Of a stretch of DNA of 64,000 bases, positions 48,380 through 57,257 are shown in pieces. The notes under the pieces were generated by a model, which had not been told where the DNA came from, made no database searches, and was given only the letters and a program-made list of their open reading frames with translations. The stretch covers positions 1-64,000 of the forward strand of contig NZ_JAUCYU010000009.1 in NCBI RefSeq assembly GCF_030373445.1, read 5' to 3'. Made by a program: the position numbers and the translations under genes. Positions within the stretch are counted from its first letter, which is position 1, and the number at the start of each line of letters is the position of its first letter. Source of the stretch: Roseovarius sp. Lineage in GTDB: Bacteria > Pseudomonadota > Alphaproteobacteria > Rhodobacterales > Rhodobacteraceae.

Positions 48380-48448
48380 TCGGTTTATACTTCTGCTCAA
48401 AGATTTTTCTTATCCCTTTAATATAACAAAGGTTTACGGAATATCAAT

Positions 48449-50896
48449 TCAGCCGCCGCGCCGCTTGGCACGAAGCGTCGGGTCGGCCACAGTCGGATCC
48501 TCGGGCCAGGGGTGTTTCGGATAGCGCCCGCGCATGTCCTTGCGCACGTCCGCATAGGAGGAAGCCCAGAAGCCGGGCAGGTCCATCGTGGTCTGCACCG
48601 GGCGGCCGGCGGGCGACAGGAGCGTCACGCGCAGGGGCGTGCGGCCGACGGTGGGGTGGGTGGTCTGGCCGAACATCTCCTGCAGGCGGAGCGAGATCTC
48701 CGGGTGCTCGCCGGAATAGTCGATGGGGATGTCGCGGCCGAGCGGCGTGGTGAAATGGGCGGGCGCCTTGGCGTCGAGCTTTTGCATCCGGTCCCAGTCG
48801 AGCCGGGCGCGCAGGGCCGGCAGGATGTCGAAGCGCTTCCAGTCCTGCGCGGTCTTCACGCCGGTCAGGTAGGGCAGGAGCCAGTCTTCGAGGCTGTCCA
48901 TCAGGGCGGGTTCGGTCATGTCGGGCAGGTCCTCGCCCGCCTCGCGGAGCAGTTCGACCCGGGCGGTGAAGCGGCGGGCGGCGTCCGTCCAGCTGAGCCC
49001 GAGGTCCCGCACGCCGTCGAGCATGGCGCGCGCCACGGCATCCGGCGGCGGGTCTTTCCAGACCCGATCGTCGAGGGCCAGCGCGCCAAAACGTTCCTGC
49101 TGGCGGGTCGCGACGCGGCGCTCGCGACGGTCCCATTCGCAGATGTCCTGCCAGGCGATCTGGTCGGCGAAAAGCGCGCGCAGCTCGGCCTCCTCGATGC
49201 GGATCGCCTGTCTTATGCGGGCCTCGCGGCGGTCGCCGTCGAGATCGGTCGCCACGATCAGGCGGGTGCCCGAGAGCGGGTCGCCCTCGGGGAGGACCGC
49301 GCCCTTGCCGCCCGACAGCACGTAGCGCGGCGCGTCGCCCTTGCGGCGAAGGCCGACCCGGTCGGGATAGGCCAGCGCGGCGGCCGCGGCGTCGCTCATC
49401 GCGCCGTCGCCGGCGCGCGTCGCGGTTCTGGCGAGGCGCTTGGCCTCGGTGCGGATGCGTTCGATGACAGGGCGGCTGGGCTGGTGCGGCGAGCGGTCGG
49501 CGAAGCCTTTCGGATCGCGCACCGCCGCCAGCCTGAGCGACAGGTCCACCGGCGCCCCGCGCGGCAGCGGGTCACGCTCGGCCAGAAGCGCGGCGAGGGG
49601 GGCGGCGTCGGGGCCCGCCATGGCCAGCATGTGCGCAAGGCGGGGGTGGAGCGGCAGGGCGGCCAGCGCCTTGCCATGCGGGGTGATCCGGTTCTCGCGG
49701 TCGAGCGCGCCCAGCATCCGGAGCAGGGATTGCGCCTCGGCATAGCTGCCGGGGGCAGGCGGGGTGAGGAAGGCCAGATCGCCCGGTTGCGCGCCCCAGA
49801 GCGCCAGTTCCAGCGCAAGCCCGGCCAGGTCCGCCGCCTCGATCTCGGCCGGGGGATAGGCGCGGAGCGCGCCTTCTTCGCCCTTCGTCCAGAGCCGGTA
49901 GCAGGTGCCTTCGGCCACCCGGCCGGCGCGGCCCGCGCGCTGCGTCGCCTCGGCCCGCGTGACCGGTTCGGTCACCAGCCGCGACATGCCCGAGGAGGGG
50001 TCGAACCGCGCACGGCGCGCCTTGCCGCCGTCGACGACGACGCGGATATCCTCGATGGTCAGCGAGGTTTCGGCGATGGAGGTGGCGAGCACCACCTTAC
50101 GGCCCGTCTCCACCGGCGCGATGGCGGCGCGCTGCTGGGCAAAGGGCAGGGCGCCGTAGAGCGGACGGAGCGTGCAGTCGGCGGGCAGGCGGGTCTTGAG
50201 CAGCCCCTCGATCCGGCGGATTTCCCCCTCGCCGGGGAGGAAGACGAGGATGCCGCCCTCGGTTTCTCCTGCCGCTTGCACCACGAGATCGGCCAACGCC
50301 GCGTCGAACCGCTCGCCCTTGTGCAAGGGGCGGGGCAGGTGGCGGATATCGACGGGAAAGCTGCGACCCTCGGAGGTGATGACCGGCGCGCCCATCAGCT
50401 CGGCCACCGGCCCCGCGTCCAGCGTAGCGGACATGGCGACGAGGACCAGGTCGTCGCGCAGCGCGTCGGCGATCTCGAGGCAGAGGGCGAGGCCGAGGTC
50501 GGCGTTGAGGGAGCGTTCGTGGAATTCGTCGAAGATCACCGCGCCGATGCCGGTGAGCTCGGGGTCGGACTGGATCATGCGGGTGAGAATGCCCTCGGTC
50601 ACCACCTCGATCCGGGTGGCTTTCGAGACTTTCGCCTCGCCCCGCACGCGGTAGCCCACCGTCTCGCCCGCCTGCTCGCCCAGCGTCGAGGCCATCCGTT
50701 CCGCCGCCGCGCGCGCCGCCAGCCGGCGCGGTTCGAGCATCAGGATGCGCCCCCCGGTCAGCTTGGCCGACAACATCTCCAGCGGCACCACCGTCGTCTT
50801 GCCCGCCCCCGGCGGCGCCTGCAACACGGCCCGCCCGCCGCGCCTCAACGCGTCGATCAGGGGCCGTATCGCCTCGTGGATGGGCAGCGTGGTCAT
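48449..50896 (-). CDS. hrpB: ATP-dependent helicase HrpB
   Basis: The 815-residue product is a DEAH-like superfamily 2 helicase. VLQAPPGAGKTTVVPLEML is Walker A, IFDEFHERSLNADLGLAL is motif II (DEFH), VLATSIAETSLTI and TQRAGRAGRVAEG are motifs V and VI, and an HrpB C-terminal domain completes it. Its cellular role is poorly defined; it resembles RNA helicases. A dispersed repeat copy lies between its start and the DUF3108 gene upstream. Confidence 0.94.
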   Translation of the reverse strand: MTTLPIHEAIRPLIDALRRGGRAVLQAPPGAGKTTVVPLEMLSAKLTGGRILMLEPRRLAARAAAERMASTLGEQAGETVGYRVRGEAKVSKATRIEVVTEGILTRMIQSDPELTGIGAVIFDEFHERSLNADLGLALCLEIADALRDDLVLVAMSATLDAGPVAELMGAPVITSEGRSFPVDIRHLPRPLHKGERFDAALADLVVQAAGETEGGILVFLPGEGEIRRIEGLLKTRLPADCTLRPLYGALPFAQQRAAIAPVETGRKVVLATSIAETSLTIEDIRVVVDGGKARRARFDPSSGMSRLVTEPVTRAEATQRAGRAGRVAEGTCYRLWTKGEEGALRAYPPAEIEAADLAGLALELALWGAQPGDLAFLTPPAPGSYAEAQSLLRMLGALDRENRITPHGKALAALPLHPRLAHMLAMAGPDAAPLAALLAERDPLPRGAPVDLSLRLAAVRDPKGFADRSPHQPSRPVIERIRTEAKRLARTATRAGDGAMSDAAAAALAYPDRVGLRRKGDAPRYVLSGGKGAVLPEGDPLSGTRLIVATDLDGDRREARIRQAIRIEEAELRALFADQIAWQDICEWDRRERRVATRQQERFGALALDDRVWKDPPPDAVARAMLDGVRDLGLSWTDAARRFTARVELLREAGEDLPDMTEPALMDSLEDWLLPYLTGVKTAQDWKRFDILPALRARLDWDRMQKLDAKAPAHFTTPLGRDIPIDYSGEHPEISLRLQEMFGQTTHPTVGRTPLRVTLLSPAGRPVQTTMDLPGFWASSYADVRKDMRGRYPKHPWPEDPTVADPTLRAKRRGG

Positions 50897-50968
50897 GGGC
50901 CCGGGTTATCGGGCAAAGGGGCGCGGATTTCCATAGGCCGTGGCGCGGGGCCGCGAGGGACGGACTTT

Positions 50969-50991
50969 GAGTATTTCAGCCAAGAAGAAGC
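50969..50991 (+). repeat. Dispersed intergenic element, copy 5
   Basis: GAGTATTTCAGCCAAGAAGA plus AGC. It differs from the copies at 25985 and 34052 only in the three bases before CCAAG. It lies 11 bases past the stop of the DUF3108 gene and 73 bases before hrpB. Confidence 0.85.
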
Positions 50992-51001
50992 GCAGGGGCG
51001 C

Positions 51002-51700
51002 TCAGCGCCGGTCCATCACCGCGGGGCCCAGCTTGGTGTCGAAGGCCACCCGTTCGGCGCGCATCACGTCGCCCGCGGGCACGTAGGTGACCGAGATGCC
51101 GACATTGCGCTTCTCGCGCTCGCTGTCGGAATAGCCTGCGACCCGCCGGTAGGAGCCGTTGCAGGTGATGGTGCTGCCGTTGGGTTGCCGCCCCTTGAGC
51201 GTGATGACGGCATGGCGGTGGCCGTCATAGACATCGGCCTGGAAGCGGCAGACCTCGTCTCGGGGCTGGTCGCGCAGGGCAACGTAGAGCAGGGTCAGCG
51301 GGTCGATCGCGCCGTTCAGCTTCGAGGTATCGGCGGGCGGCGCGCTGCTGCCGGTATCGCCCGAGAGCAGGCGGGGCTGGCCCGGCGCGAACTGGACCTT
51401 CACGTTGGTCACCCGGCTGCCGTCGTCGATCGCCTCGGAGTAGGTCTGGGGTTTCAGCGCCCCGCCCGCCACGCGGCCCTGCACCGAGACGTCGGCGCGC
51501 ACCTGCTTGAGCGCGCCCACCACGCCGGCGGTGCGGAACCGGGTGCGGGCGGCATAGGCCCGGTCGTTGACGTTGGCGGCAATCTCGATCGTCCCGGCCT
51601 TCAGCCCCAGGAGCCGGACGTCGAACTGCATCGAAGACGGATCGTCTGCCTGCGCGGGGGCGGCCAGCAGGGCAAGAAGAACAACAGGGAGTAGTCGCAT
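51002..51700 (-). CDS. DUF3108 domain protein
   Basis: The 232-residue product has a signal peptide (MRLLPVVLLALLAAPAQA) and the DUF3108 beta-rich fold (FDVRLLGLKAGTIEIAANV, YAARTRFRTAGVVGALKQV). DUF3108 proteins are periplasmic and their function is unknown. The ATG at 51700 is preferred; a GTG sits one codon earlier. GAGG lies 7 bases upstream. Divergent from meaB. Confidence 0.88.
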   Translation of the reverse strand: MRLLPVVLLALLAAPAQADDPSSMQFDVRLLGLKAGTIEIAANVNDRAYAARTRFRTAGVVGALKQVRADVSVQGRVAGGALKPQTYSEAIDDGSRVTNVKVQFAPGQPRLLSGDTGSSAPPADTSKLNGAIDPLTLLYVALRDQPRDEVCRFQADVYDGHRHAVITLKGRQPNGSTITCNGSYRRVAGYSDSEREKRNVGISVTYVPAGDVMRAERVAFDTKLGPAVMDRR

Positions 51701-51792
51701 CACGTAACCTCATTCGCCGCGCGCCCCGCTCTGGACATCCGCGCCCTGGCCAAGGCATTAGGAACCGTAAGACCAATACACGGGCGGCGGCC

Positions 51793-52764
51793 ATGGATAT
51801 TGCACAGCTAAGCGACAGAATTATCAAGGGGGATCGGCGCGCCCTGTCACGGGCCATCACCCTGATCGAGAGCGGACGGGCGGATCACCGCCTAAAGGCG
51901 GGCGAGTTGATGGAGGCGCTGAAGGGGCAGGGACAGGCGATCCGCGTCGGCCTGTCGGGCACGCCGGGCGTCGGCAAATCCACCTTCATCGAGGCCTTCG
52001 GCACGATGCTGACGGCGGAGGGGTTGCGGGTGGCGGTGCTGGCGGTCGATCCCAGTTCGACCCGCTCGGGTGGGTCTATCCTGGGTGACAAGACGCGGAT
52101 GGAACGGCTCAGCCGCGACCCCAACGCCTTCATCCGCCCCTCGCCCAGCCAGTCGCACCTGGGCGGCGTGGCCCGGCGCACGCGCGAGGCGGTGGCGGTC
52201 TGCGAGGCCGCGGGCTTCGACGTGGTGCTGATCGAGACGGTGGGCGTGGGCCAGTCCGAGACGGTGGTGGCCGAGATGTCGGACCTCTTCATCCTGCTGC
52301 TGGCCCCGGCGGGCGGTGACGAGCTGCAGGGGGTCAAGCGCGGCATCATGGAGATGGCGGACATGATCCTCGTCAACAAGGCCGATGGTGACCTGAAAGC
52401 CGCGGCCACGCGCACCTGTTCCGACTATACCGGCGCACTGCGCCTGCTGCGCAAGCGGCCGCAGGATCCGGAGGGGTTCCCGAAGGCGATGATGGTCTCG
52501 GCCCAGCAGGAAGAGGGGCTGAAATCGGCGTGGGAGGAGATGACCGCCCTGGTCGACTGGCGCCGCGAGAACGGCCATTTCGACGCCCGCCGCGAGGCGC
52601 AGGCCCGGTACTGGTTCAACGAGGAAGTGAAGCAGGTCCTGCTGGCGCAGCTGGAAACGCCGCAGGCGAAGGCGGCGATGGCGCAGGCGGCCGAGGACGT
52701 GGCCGAGGGCCGCGCGACGCCCACCAACGCGGCGCGGGAGTTGCTGGAGCGGCTGAAGGGGTAG
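51793..52764 (+). CDS. meaB: Methylmalonyl-CoA mutase-associated GTPase MeaB
   Basis: The 323-residue product is a G3E-type GTPase: Walker A GLSGTPGVGKSTFIEAFG (54-71), VLAVDPSSTRSGGSILGDKTRM, VLIETVGVGQSE and ILVNKADGD. MeaB protects and reloads the B12-dependent mutase. No mutase gene is in the window. Rhodobacteraceae use B12-mutases in propionyl-CoA and ethylmalonyl-CoA metabolism. Confidence 0.94.
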   Translation: MDIAQLSDRIIKGDRRALSRAITLIESGRADHRLKAGELMEALKGQGQAIRVGLSGTPGVGKSTFIEAFGTMLTAEGLRVAVLAVDPSSTRSGGSILGDKTRMERLSRDPNAFIRPSPSQSHLGGVARRTREAVAVCEAAGFDVVLIETVGVGQSETVVAEMSDLFILLLAPAGGDELQGVKRGIMEMADMILVNKADGDLKAAATRTCSDYTGALRLLRKRPQDPEGFPKAMMVSAQQEEGLKSAWEEMTALVDWRRENGHFDARREAQARYWFNEEVKQVLLAQLETPQAKAAMAQAAEDVAEGRATPTNAARELLERLKG

Positions 52765-52781
52765 GGGCCCGCCGCGCCGGT

Positions 52782-54008
52782 TCACCCGGCCTCGGGCAGC
52801 TGCAGGTCCCCCTCGACGCCCGACATCGGCACGGGCGCATACGTGGTCTTCTGTTCGGGCTCGATGCCCTTGGTCACCATCAGGCGGAAGACCGCGAACA
52901 GCACCATGACCGATTGCGCGGCGCTTAGCGTGATCAGAAGGCCGGTCGGGCCCAGCGCCTCCATCGCCGCGCCGCCGATGAAGGGGCCGGCGGCGGCGCC
53001 GATCCCCTGCATCAGGACGATTCCGCCAGACGCCGCCAGAAGCGAGTCGGCCGGCGCCCTGTCGTTGATATGCGCCACCACGACCGAGATCGTTGGCAGC
53101 AGAAGCCCGCCGATCAGCGCCGCGATGGCAAGGCTCGTGGCAAAGCCCTGCACCTCCACCCGCGAGAGGTAGGCAAGGATGAGCGTCGCCGCGAGGGCCA
53201 CGCTGATGCAGACCCAGCGGCGGTCGATCCGGTCGGAAAGGGCCCCGATGGGGAACTGCAGCGCAAGCGCCCCGAGGGTGGCGGCGGCCATGAGGTAAGC
53301 GATTTCGGACGGCGAGAAGCCGATCCGCTGCGCAAAGACCGGTGCAAGCCCGAGGAAGGTGCCGAGCGAGGCGCCGGCCATGGCCATGGCGATCGCCCCG
53401 AAGGGCGAGATCCGCCACAGGAGCCGGATCGAGGGGCGTTGCTGGGCGCCCTCCGGCACCGGTGCCTTCGCCTGGCTGAGGGCGGTGGGAACGAGGGCCA
53501 GGGACAGCCCGACCGACACGACAAGGAACAGCAGGAAGCTTTCGGGCGGCGCCGCGTCGAGCAGCAGCTGGCCGCAGACCCCGGCCGCCATGCCGACCAT
53601 GGCGTAGATGGACAACAGGCGGCCCCTTTCATGGCTGGCGATCGAGGCGTTCAGCCACGATTCCACCGCGATCAGCAGACCCGCGAAGCAAAAGCCGGTG
53701 ATCGCCCGCACCAGGACCCAGGTGACCGGGTCGATCAGGATCAGGTGGACCAGCGCCATCGCCGAGGCGACCGACGCCAGCGCCGCGAATGTGCGGATAT
53801 GCCCCACCCGCTCGATCAGGCGCCCGGCCAGGAGCGAGCCGAGCCCCATGCCGACGTAAAAGCCGGACATGACGAGCCCGATTGCCGTGGCCCCGAAGCC
53901 CTCGATATCGCCGCGGAGCGCCAGCAGCGAGCCTTGCAGGCCGTTGCTCATCTGGAGCATGAAGAAACCCAGCAGCAGGGCGGAGAGGGTGACGAGCGTG
54001 TGTTTCAT
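52782..54008 (-). CDS. MFS transporter
   Basis: The 408-residue product has twelve predicted membrane helices with an MFS loop 2-3 motif (GSLLAGRLIERVGHIR) and a sixth-seventh helix linker of charged residues. GALSDRIDRRW is the corresponding second-half motif. It resembles the YcaD/drug:H+ branch. Substrate unknown. It converges with meaB 17 bases away. Confidence 0.9.
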   Translation of the reverse strand: MKHTLVTLSALLLGFFMLQMSNGLQGSLLALRGDIEGFGATAIGLVMSGFYVGMGLGSLLAGRLIERVGHIRTFAALASVASAMALVHLILIDPVTWVLVRAITGFCFAGLLIAVESWLNASIASHERGRLLSIYAMVGMAAGVCGQLLLDAAPPESFLLFLVVSVGLSLALVPTALSQAKAPVPEGAQQRPSIRLLWRISPFGAIAMAMAGASLGTFLGLAPVFAQRIGFSPSEIAYLMAAATLGALALQFPIGALSDRIDRRWVCISVALAATLILAYLSRVEVQGFATSLAIAALIGGLLLPTISVVVAHINDRAPADSLLAASGGIVLMQGIGAAAGPFIGGAAMEALGPTGLLITLSAAQSVMVLFAVFRLMVTKGIEPEQKTTYAPVPMSGVEGDLQLPEAG

Positions 54009-54138
54009 CGCCCGGTCAACTCGGGGCCGGCGGTCTGTGTTCCTGTTCCGGGTTGCCCGGGATCACCAAACGGGTTCTATGGAGCAGGAGGCCGGACGTG
54101 GCACAGATGCACCGGTTGACGACCAGAGGCGACGACAC

Positions 54139-54519
54139 ATGCAGCCCCGACATATCCAGAGATTGATTTCGGCTCCCTACTTCGTTCTCGGCGGGTGGTG
54201 CCTGTTCGCGCCGGGCATGGTCGAGCGGCTGACCATCGCCGCCGATTACCAGCACCTGAGCGCGACAAGCGCCCTCCTGATCGGCTGCTTCGGTGCCCAG
54301 GCCGTTCTCGGGGGGCTCTTCATCTGGTTCAGCACATGGCAGCGCACCACGTTCCTGGTCTACGCCATCGCCCTGCTGCCGTTTTTCTGGTTCAACTACT
54401 GGTTCGTCTTCGAGGTGCCGGTCTTCAATCGCTGGATGATGCTGGATTTCGGCGCCAACGCCGCGATGCTGGGGCTCAGCCTGTGGGGCTGGAAGCGCCT
54501 TGGTGAGGTCGCGCCGTAA
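54139..54519 (+). CDS. Small membrane protein, hypothetical
   Basis: The 126-residue product has about four membrane helices: ISAPYFVLGGWCLFAPGMV, ALLIGCFGAQAVLGGLFIWF, FLVYAIALLPFFWFNYWFVF and FGANAAMLGLSLWGW. No family is known to me. The ATG at 54139 fits the first helix; an earlier ATG at 54079 would add a charged stretch. Divergent from the MFS gene. Confidence 0.68.
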   Translation: MQPRHIQRLISAPYFVLGGWCLFAPGMVERLTIAADYQHLSATSALLIGCFGAQAVLGGLFIWFSTWQRTTFLVYAIALLPFFWFNYWFVFEVPVFNRWMMLDFGANAAMLGLSLWGWKRLGEVAP

Positions 54520-54548
54520 GGGGCCGCGGCGGCGCAGGGGGCCGAACG

Positions 54549-54572
54549 CAAAAGGGCGCCCGCAGGCGCCCT
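54549..54572 (-). terminator. Terminator between convergent genes (ppaC side)
   Basis: AGGGCGCC (54553-54560) pairs with GGCGCCCT (54565-54572) around CGCA. On the minus strand TTTTG follows the stem, which suits termination of the pyrophosphatase gene; on the plus strand there is no T-run. Confidence 0.7.
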
Positions 54573-54594
54573 CTCATTCAAACCATCGGTCCGG

Positions 54595-55515
54595 TCAGAC
54601 CGCCAGGTTCGGGATGATCTGTTTCTTCCGGCTCATCACGCCCGGCAGCACCACCGTGTCACCCGAGACGGAGGCGCCGAAGCTCTTCTCGGCCACGGTT
54701 TTCACCAGATCGTTCGGCACCAGCAGGGTGGCTTCTTCCTTGAGGATGTCGACCACGAACAAGAGGACCTGGTCGACGCCGTCTTCAGAGGCCACGCCGG
54801 TCATGCTCTCCATCAGGCTGTCCTTGCGCGACAGGACCATGTCGGGCGCGGTGGTTTCCAGAACCGAGACGCGGAACTTCTTGCCGCCCACCTCGTATTC
54901 CTTCGAGTCCATCCGCAGCAGTTCGGCATCGGAAAAAGCCGACACGTCGGACTTGGCGGCGAACATCTCGGCGGCGTAGTCCGGGATCTTGATGCCGAGA
55001 TCGGCGGCCAGTTGCTGGGCCACGGCCTTGTCGTGGTCGGTGGTGGTGGGCGAGCGGAATTCCAGCGTGTCCGACAGGATGCAGGTCAGCGCCGCGCCCT
55101 TGGCCCATTCGGGCATCCGGGCACTCTCCTCGCCCATCAGGTCGACCATGATCGTCGCGGTGCAGGCCAGCGGGCGCACGGTGATGTCGATCGGGCCCTT
55201 GGTCTCCAGCCCGCCGACCAGCTTGTGGTGGTCGATGATCGCCTGCACGTCGGCGCCGTTCACGTTGGCGGGCAGCTCGGCGGGGTTGTTGGTGTCGACG
55301 ATCACGCAGGCCTGCCCGTCCTCGACGTCGGAGATGATGCGCGGCTTCGGCAGGTTCCAGCGCTCGAGCATGAAGGCCGCTTCGGTGTTGGGCTCGCCCA
55401 GCAGCACGGCCTCGGCGTCGATGCCCTTCACTTCCTTGAGGTACCACGCCCACAGGATGGGCGAGCCGGTGGAATCGGTGTCGGGGGATTTATGGCCGAA
55501 AACAAGCGTGGTCAT
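54595..55515 (-). CDS. ppaC: Manganese-dependent inorganic pyrophosphatase (family II)
   Basis: The 306-residue product is a DHH-family enzyme: VFGHKSPDTDSTGSPILW, VIVDTNNP, AIIDHHKLVGG and VSRKDSLMESMTG-type C-terminal motif before SRKKQIIP. It hydrolyses pyrophosphate with Mn2+ or Co2+. The ATG at 55515 starts the usual short lead before the first motif. Confidence 0.95.
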   Translation of the reverse strand: MTTLVFGHKSPDTDSTGSPILWAWYLKEVKGIDAEAVLLGEPNTEAAFMLERWNLPKPRIISDVEDGQACVIVDTNNPAELPANVNGADVQAIIDHHKLVGGLETKGPIDITVRPLACTATIMVDLMGEESARMPEWAKGAALTCILSDTLEFRSPTTTDHDKAVAQQLAADLGIKIPDYAAEMFAAKSDVSAFSDAELLRMDSKEYEVGGKKFRVSVLETTAPDMVLSRKDSLMESMTGVASEDGVDQVLLFVVDILKEEATLLVPNDLVKTVAEKSFGASVSGDTVVLPGVMSRKKQIIPNLAV

Positions 55516-55633
55516 TTGGGGTTTATCCTGTCTGCGATGAGAATTTGCGCGCCTTATAGGCATGTCCGAAAGGCTTGTCACTACCGATGCTGCGGTGCAG
55601 CATCATTTTGCTCGGCACCGCACGGATCGCCAC

Positions 55634-56476
55634 CTATCCCAGCTCCATCGTGGCGATCGCCTGCAGCGTGGGGCCGGTCTCGGGCGCTGGGCCGCGGTAC
55701 ATCCGGGCGGTCGCGAACGGCACGGTGAACCCGTCCTGTTCCAGCGCCCGGCGCAGCGCCGTGTTGCCCTCCGGCAAGTCGACGATCAGCGGGCCATCGG
55801 GGCGCAGCGCGGCGATGTCGGCGATCAGGGTGAGCGCCTCGCCCGTGCCGGGCGCGATGACCGGCCCGATCTTGGTGCCACTGCCACAAGCCCGCCACGT
55901 GGCAAAACCGGCGATGTCGCCATTCGCCCCCAGCACGCGCGTCTCCCGCACCTCCGCCTCGTTCGACAGCCACGCCCCCAGGAACCGCGGCCGCGCATAC
56001 CCCGTGGCCCGCGCGTCGAGCGCCATGAGCGCGGGCATGTCCCCTTCCTTGGCGGCACGAACCGCGGCGGATGCCATTGCCTCCACCCGCCCCTCGTGCC
56101 GCAGGCTCGCCCCCGTCCGCACGAAGCCCGACACCCGGTAATTCGCCTCCTGCGCCGGCACGCCATCCAGCCCCACGCACCGCGAACCGGCATGGTTGAG
56201 CCCATGCATCCACGTCGCATAGCCGATCCCCCGCCCGCGCCATTCCGGCCGGCAGAGGTAGAGGCCGAGGAAAGCGTTCCCCTCGTCGTGATTGACCACC
56301 GAGATCGCCGCCACCGGCTCGCCGCCCACCAGCGTCAGGAAGAACCCCTCCGGATCAGCGGCATGGAAGGCCGCCGCATCGGCGAGACCGGGGTTCCAGC
56401 CCTCTTCGGCGGCCCAGCCCATCACCGTCTCCAGCTCTGCGGCGCTCGTCGGGCGAGTGACGGGCGTCTCGGTCAT
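55634..56476 (-). CDS. Two-domain GNAT family N-acetyltransferase
   Basis: The 280-residue product has an N-terminal GNAT domain with CRPEWRGRGIGYATWM (acetyl-CoA loop) and a second, C-terminal GNAT-like half (YARPRFLGAWL, EGNTALRRALEQDGFTVPF). Such double-domain proteins are common and uncharacterised. The ATG at 56476 is the first with family-like sequence after it. Confidence 0.88.
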   Translation of the reverse strand: MTETPVTRPTSAAELETVMGWAAEEGWNPGLADAAAFHAADPEGFFLTLVGGEPVAAISVVNHDEGNAFLGLYLCRPEWRGRGIGYATWMHGLNHAGSRCVGLDGVPAQEANYRVSGFVRTGASLRHEGRVEAMASAAVRAAKEGDMPALMALDARATGYARPRFLGAWLSNEAEVRETRVLGANGDIAGFATWRACGSGTKIGPVIAPGTGEALTLIADIAALRPDGPLIVDLPEGNTALRRALEQDGFTVPFATARMYRGPAPETGPTLQAIATMELG

Positions 56477-56582
56477 GGCTGTCTCCTGCAAAGCCCCGCA
56501 ACAGGGTAGCCCCGCCACGCCGCCCGCTCAATCGCATTTCCCGCATTGGCAAGCCGCCCCCGCCCCGGCTAGTTTGCGGGGC

Positions 56583-57257
56583 ATGAGCAGACTGGCCGAA
56601 ACAGACCTCTACCCGCCTGTCAAAGCGTGGCTCGAAGGCCTGGGCTACGAGGTCAAGGCCGAGGTCGGCCCGGCCGACGTGGTGGCCTGCCGCGACGGGG
56701 AAGAACCGGTGCTGGTGGAGCTGAAAACCGGCTTTTCCCTCACCCTCCTGCAACAGGCCGTGGCGCGGCAGGCGATATCCGACGCCGTCTACGTCGCCGT
56801 GCCTCGCTGGCAGGGCAGGGCGGGGTGGCGCGCCTTCAAGGGCAATATCGGGCTGTGCAAGCGGCTGGGCGTCGGCGTGATCAGCGTGCGGGCCGAGGAT
56901 GGCTTCGTGCAGGTGCATGCTGACCCGGTGCCGTTCCGGCCGCGCAAGTCGCAACGCCGGCGCGAGAGGCTGCTAACCGAGTTCGCCCGCCGCGAGGGTG
57001 ACCCGAACGCGGGCGGCACGCGGGGCGCGATCATGACCGCCTACAAGCAGGACACGCTGCGCATCGTCGCGCACCTTGCGGAAAACGGCGCCTGCCGCGG
57101 CGCCGAGGTGGCCAAGGCCACGGGCGTGACGCGCGCGACCCGCATCATGGCCGACAACCATTCCGGCTGGTTCATCCGGGTCGAGCGTGGGCTTTACGCC
57201 TTGAGCGACGCGGGCGGCCTTGCCGTCACGGACGAAGCGGAAGCCGCTCGATCGTGA
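56583..57257 (+). CDS. DUF2161 protein: PD-(D/E)xK-like domain plus winged helix
   Basis: The 224-residue product has an N-terminal nuclease-fold pattern: Asp32 in GPADVVA and E46-L-K48 in VLVELKTG, followed by a Gln-containing helix (LLQQAVARQ). It matches DUF2161. The last 60 residues look like a winged helix (IVAHLAENGACRGAEVAKATG, ADNHSGWFIRVERGLYALS). Together these suggest a DNA- or RNA-acting protein. The 3' end overlaps the convergent TraB/GumN gene by 32 bases. Confidence 0.82.
   Translation: MSRLAETDLYPPVKAWLEGLGYEVKAEVGPADVVACRDGEEPVLVELKTGFSLTLLQQAVARQAISDAVYVAVPRWQGRAGWRAFKGNIGLCKRLGVGVISVRAEDGFVQVHADPVPFRPRKSQRRRERLLTEFARREGDPNAGGTRGAIMTAYKQDTLRIVAHLAENGACRGAEVAKATGVTRATRIMADNHSGWFIRVERGLYALSDAGGLAVTDEAEAARS

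Noticed and set aside
48512-51694. A 1060-codon plus-strand frame opposite hrpB and the DUF3108 gene
   Set aside because: It spans two real minus-strand genes and the gap between them, with Arg/Gly/Ala/His-rich low-complexity composition.
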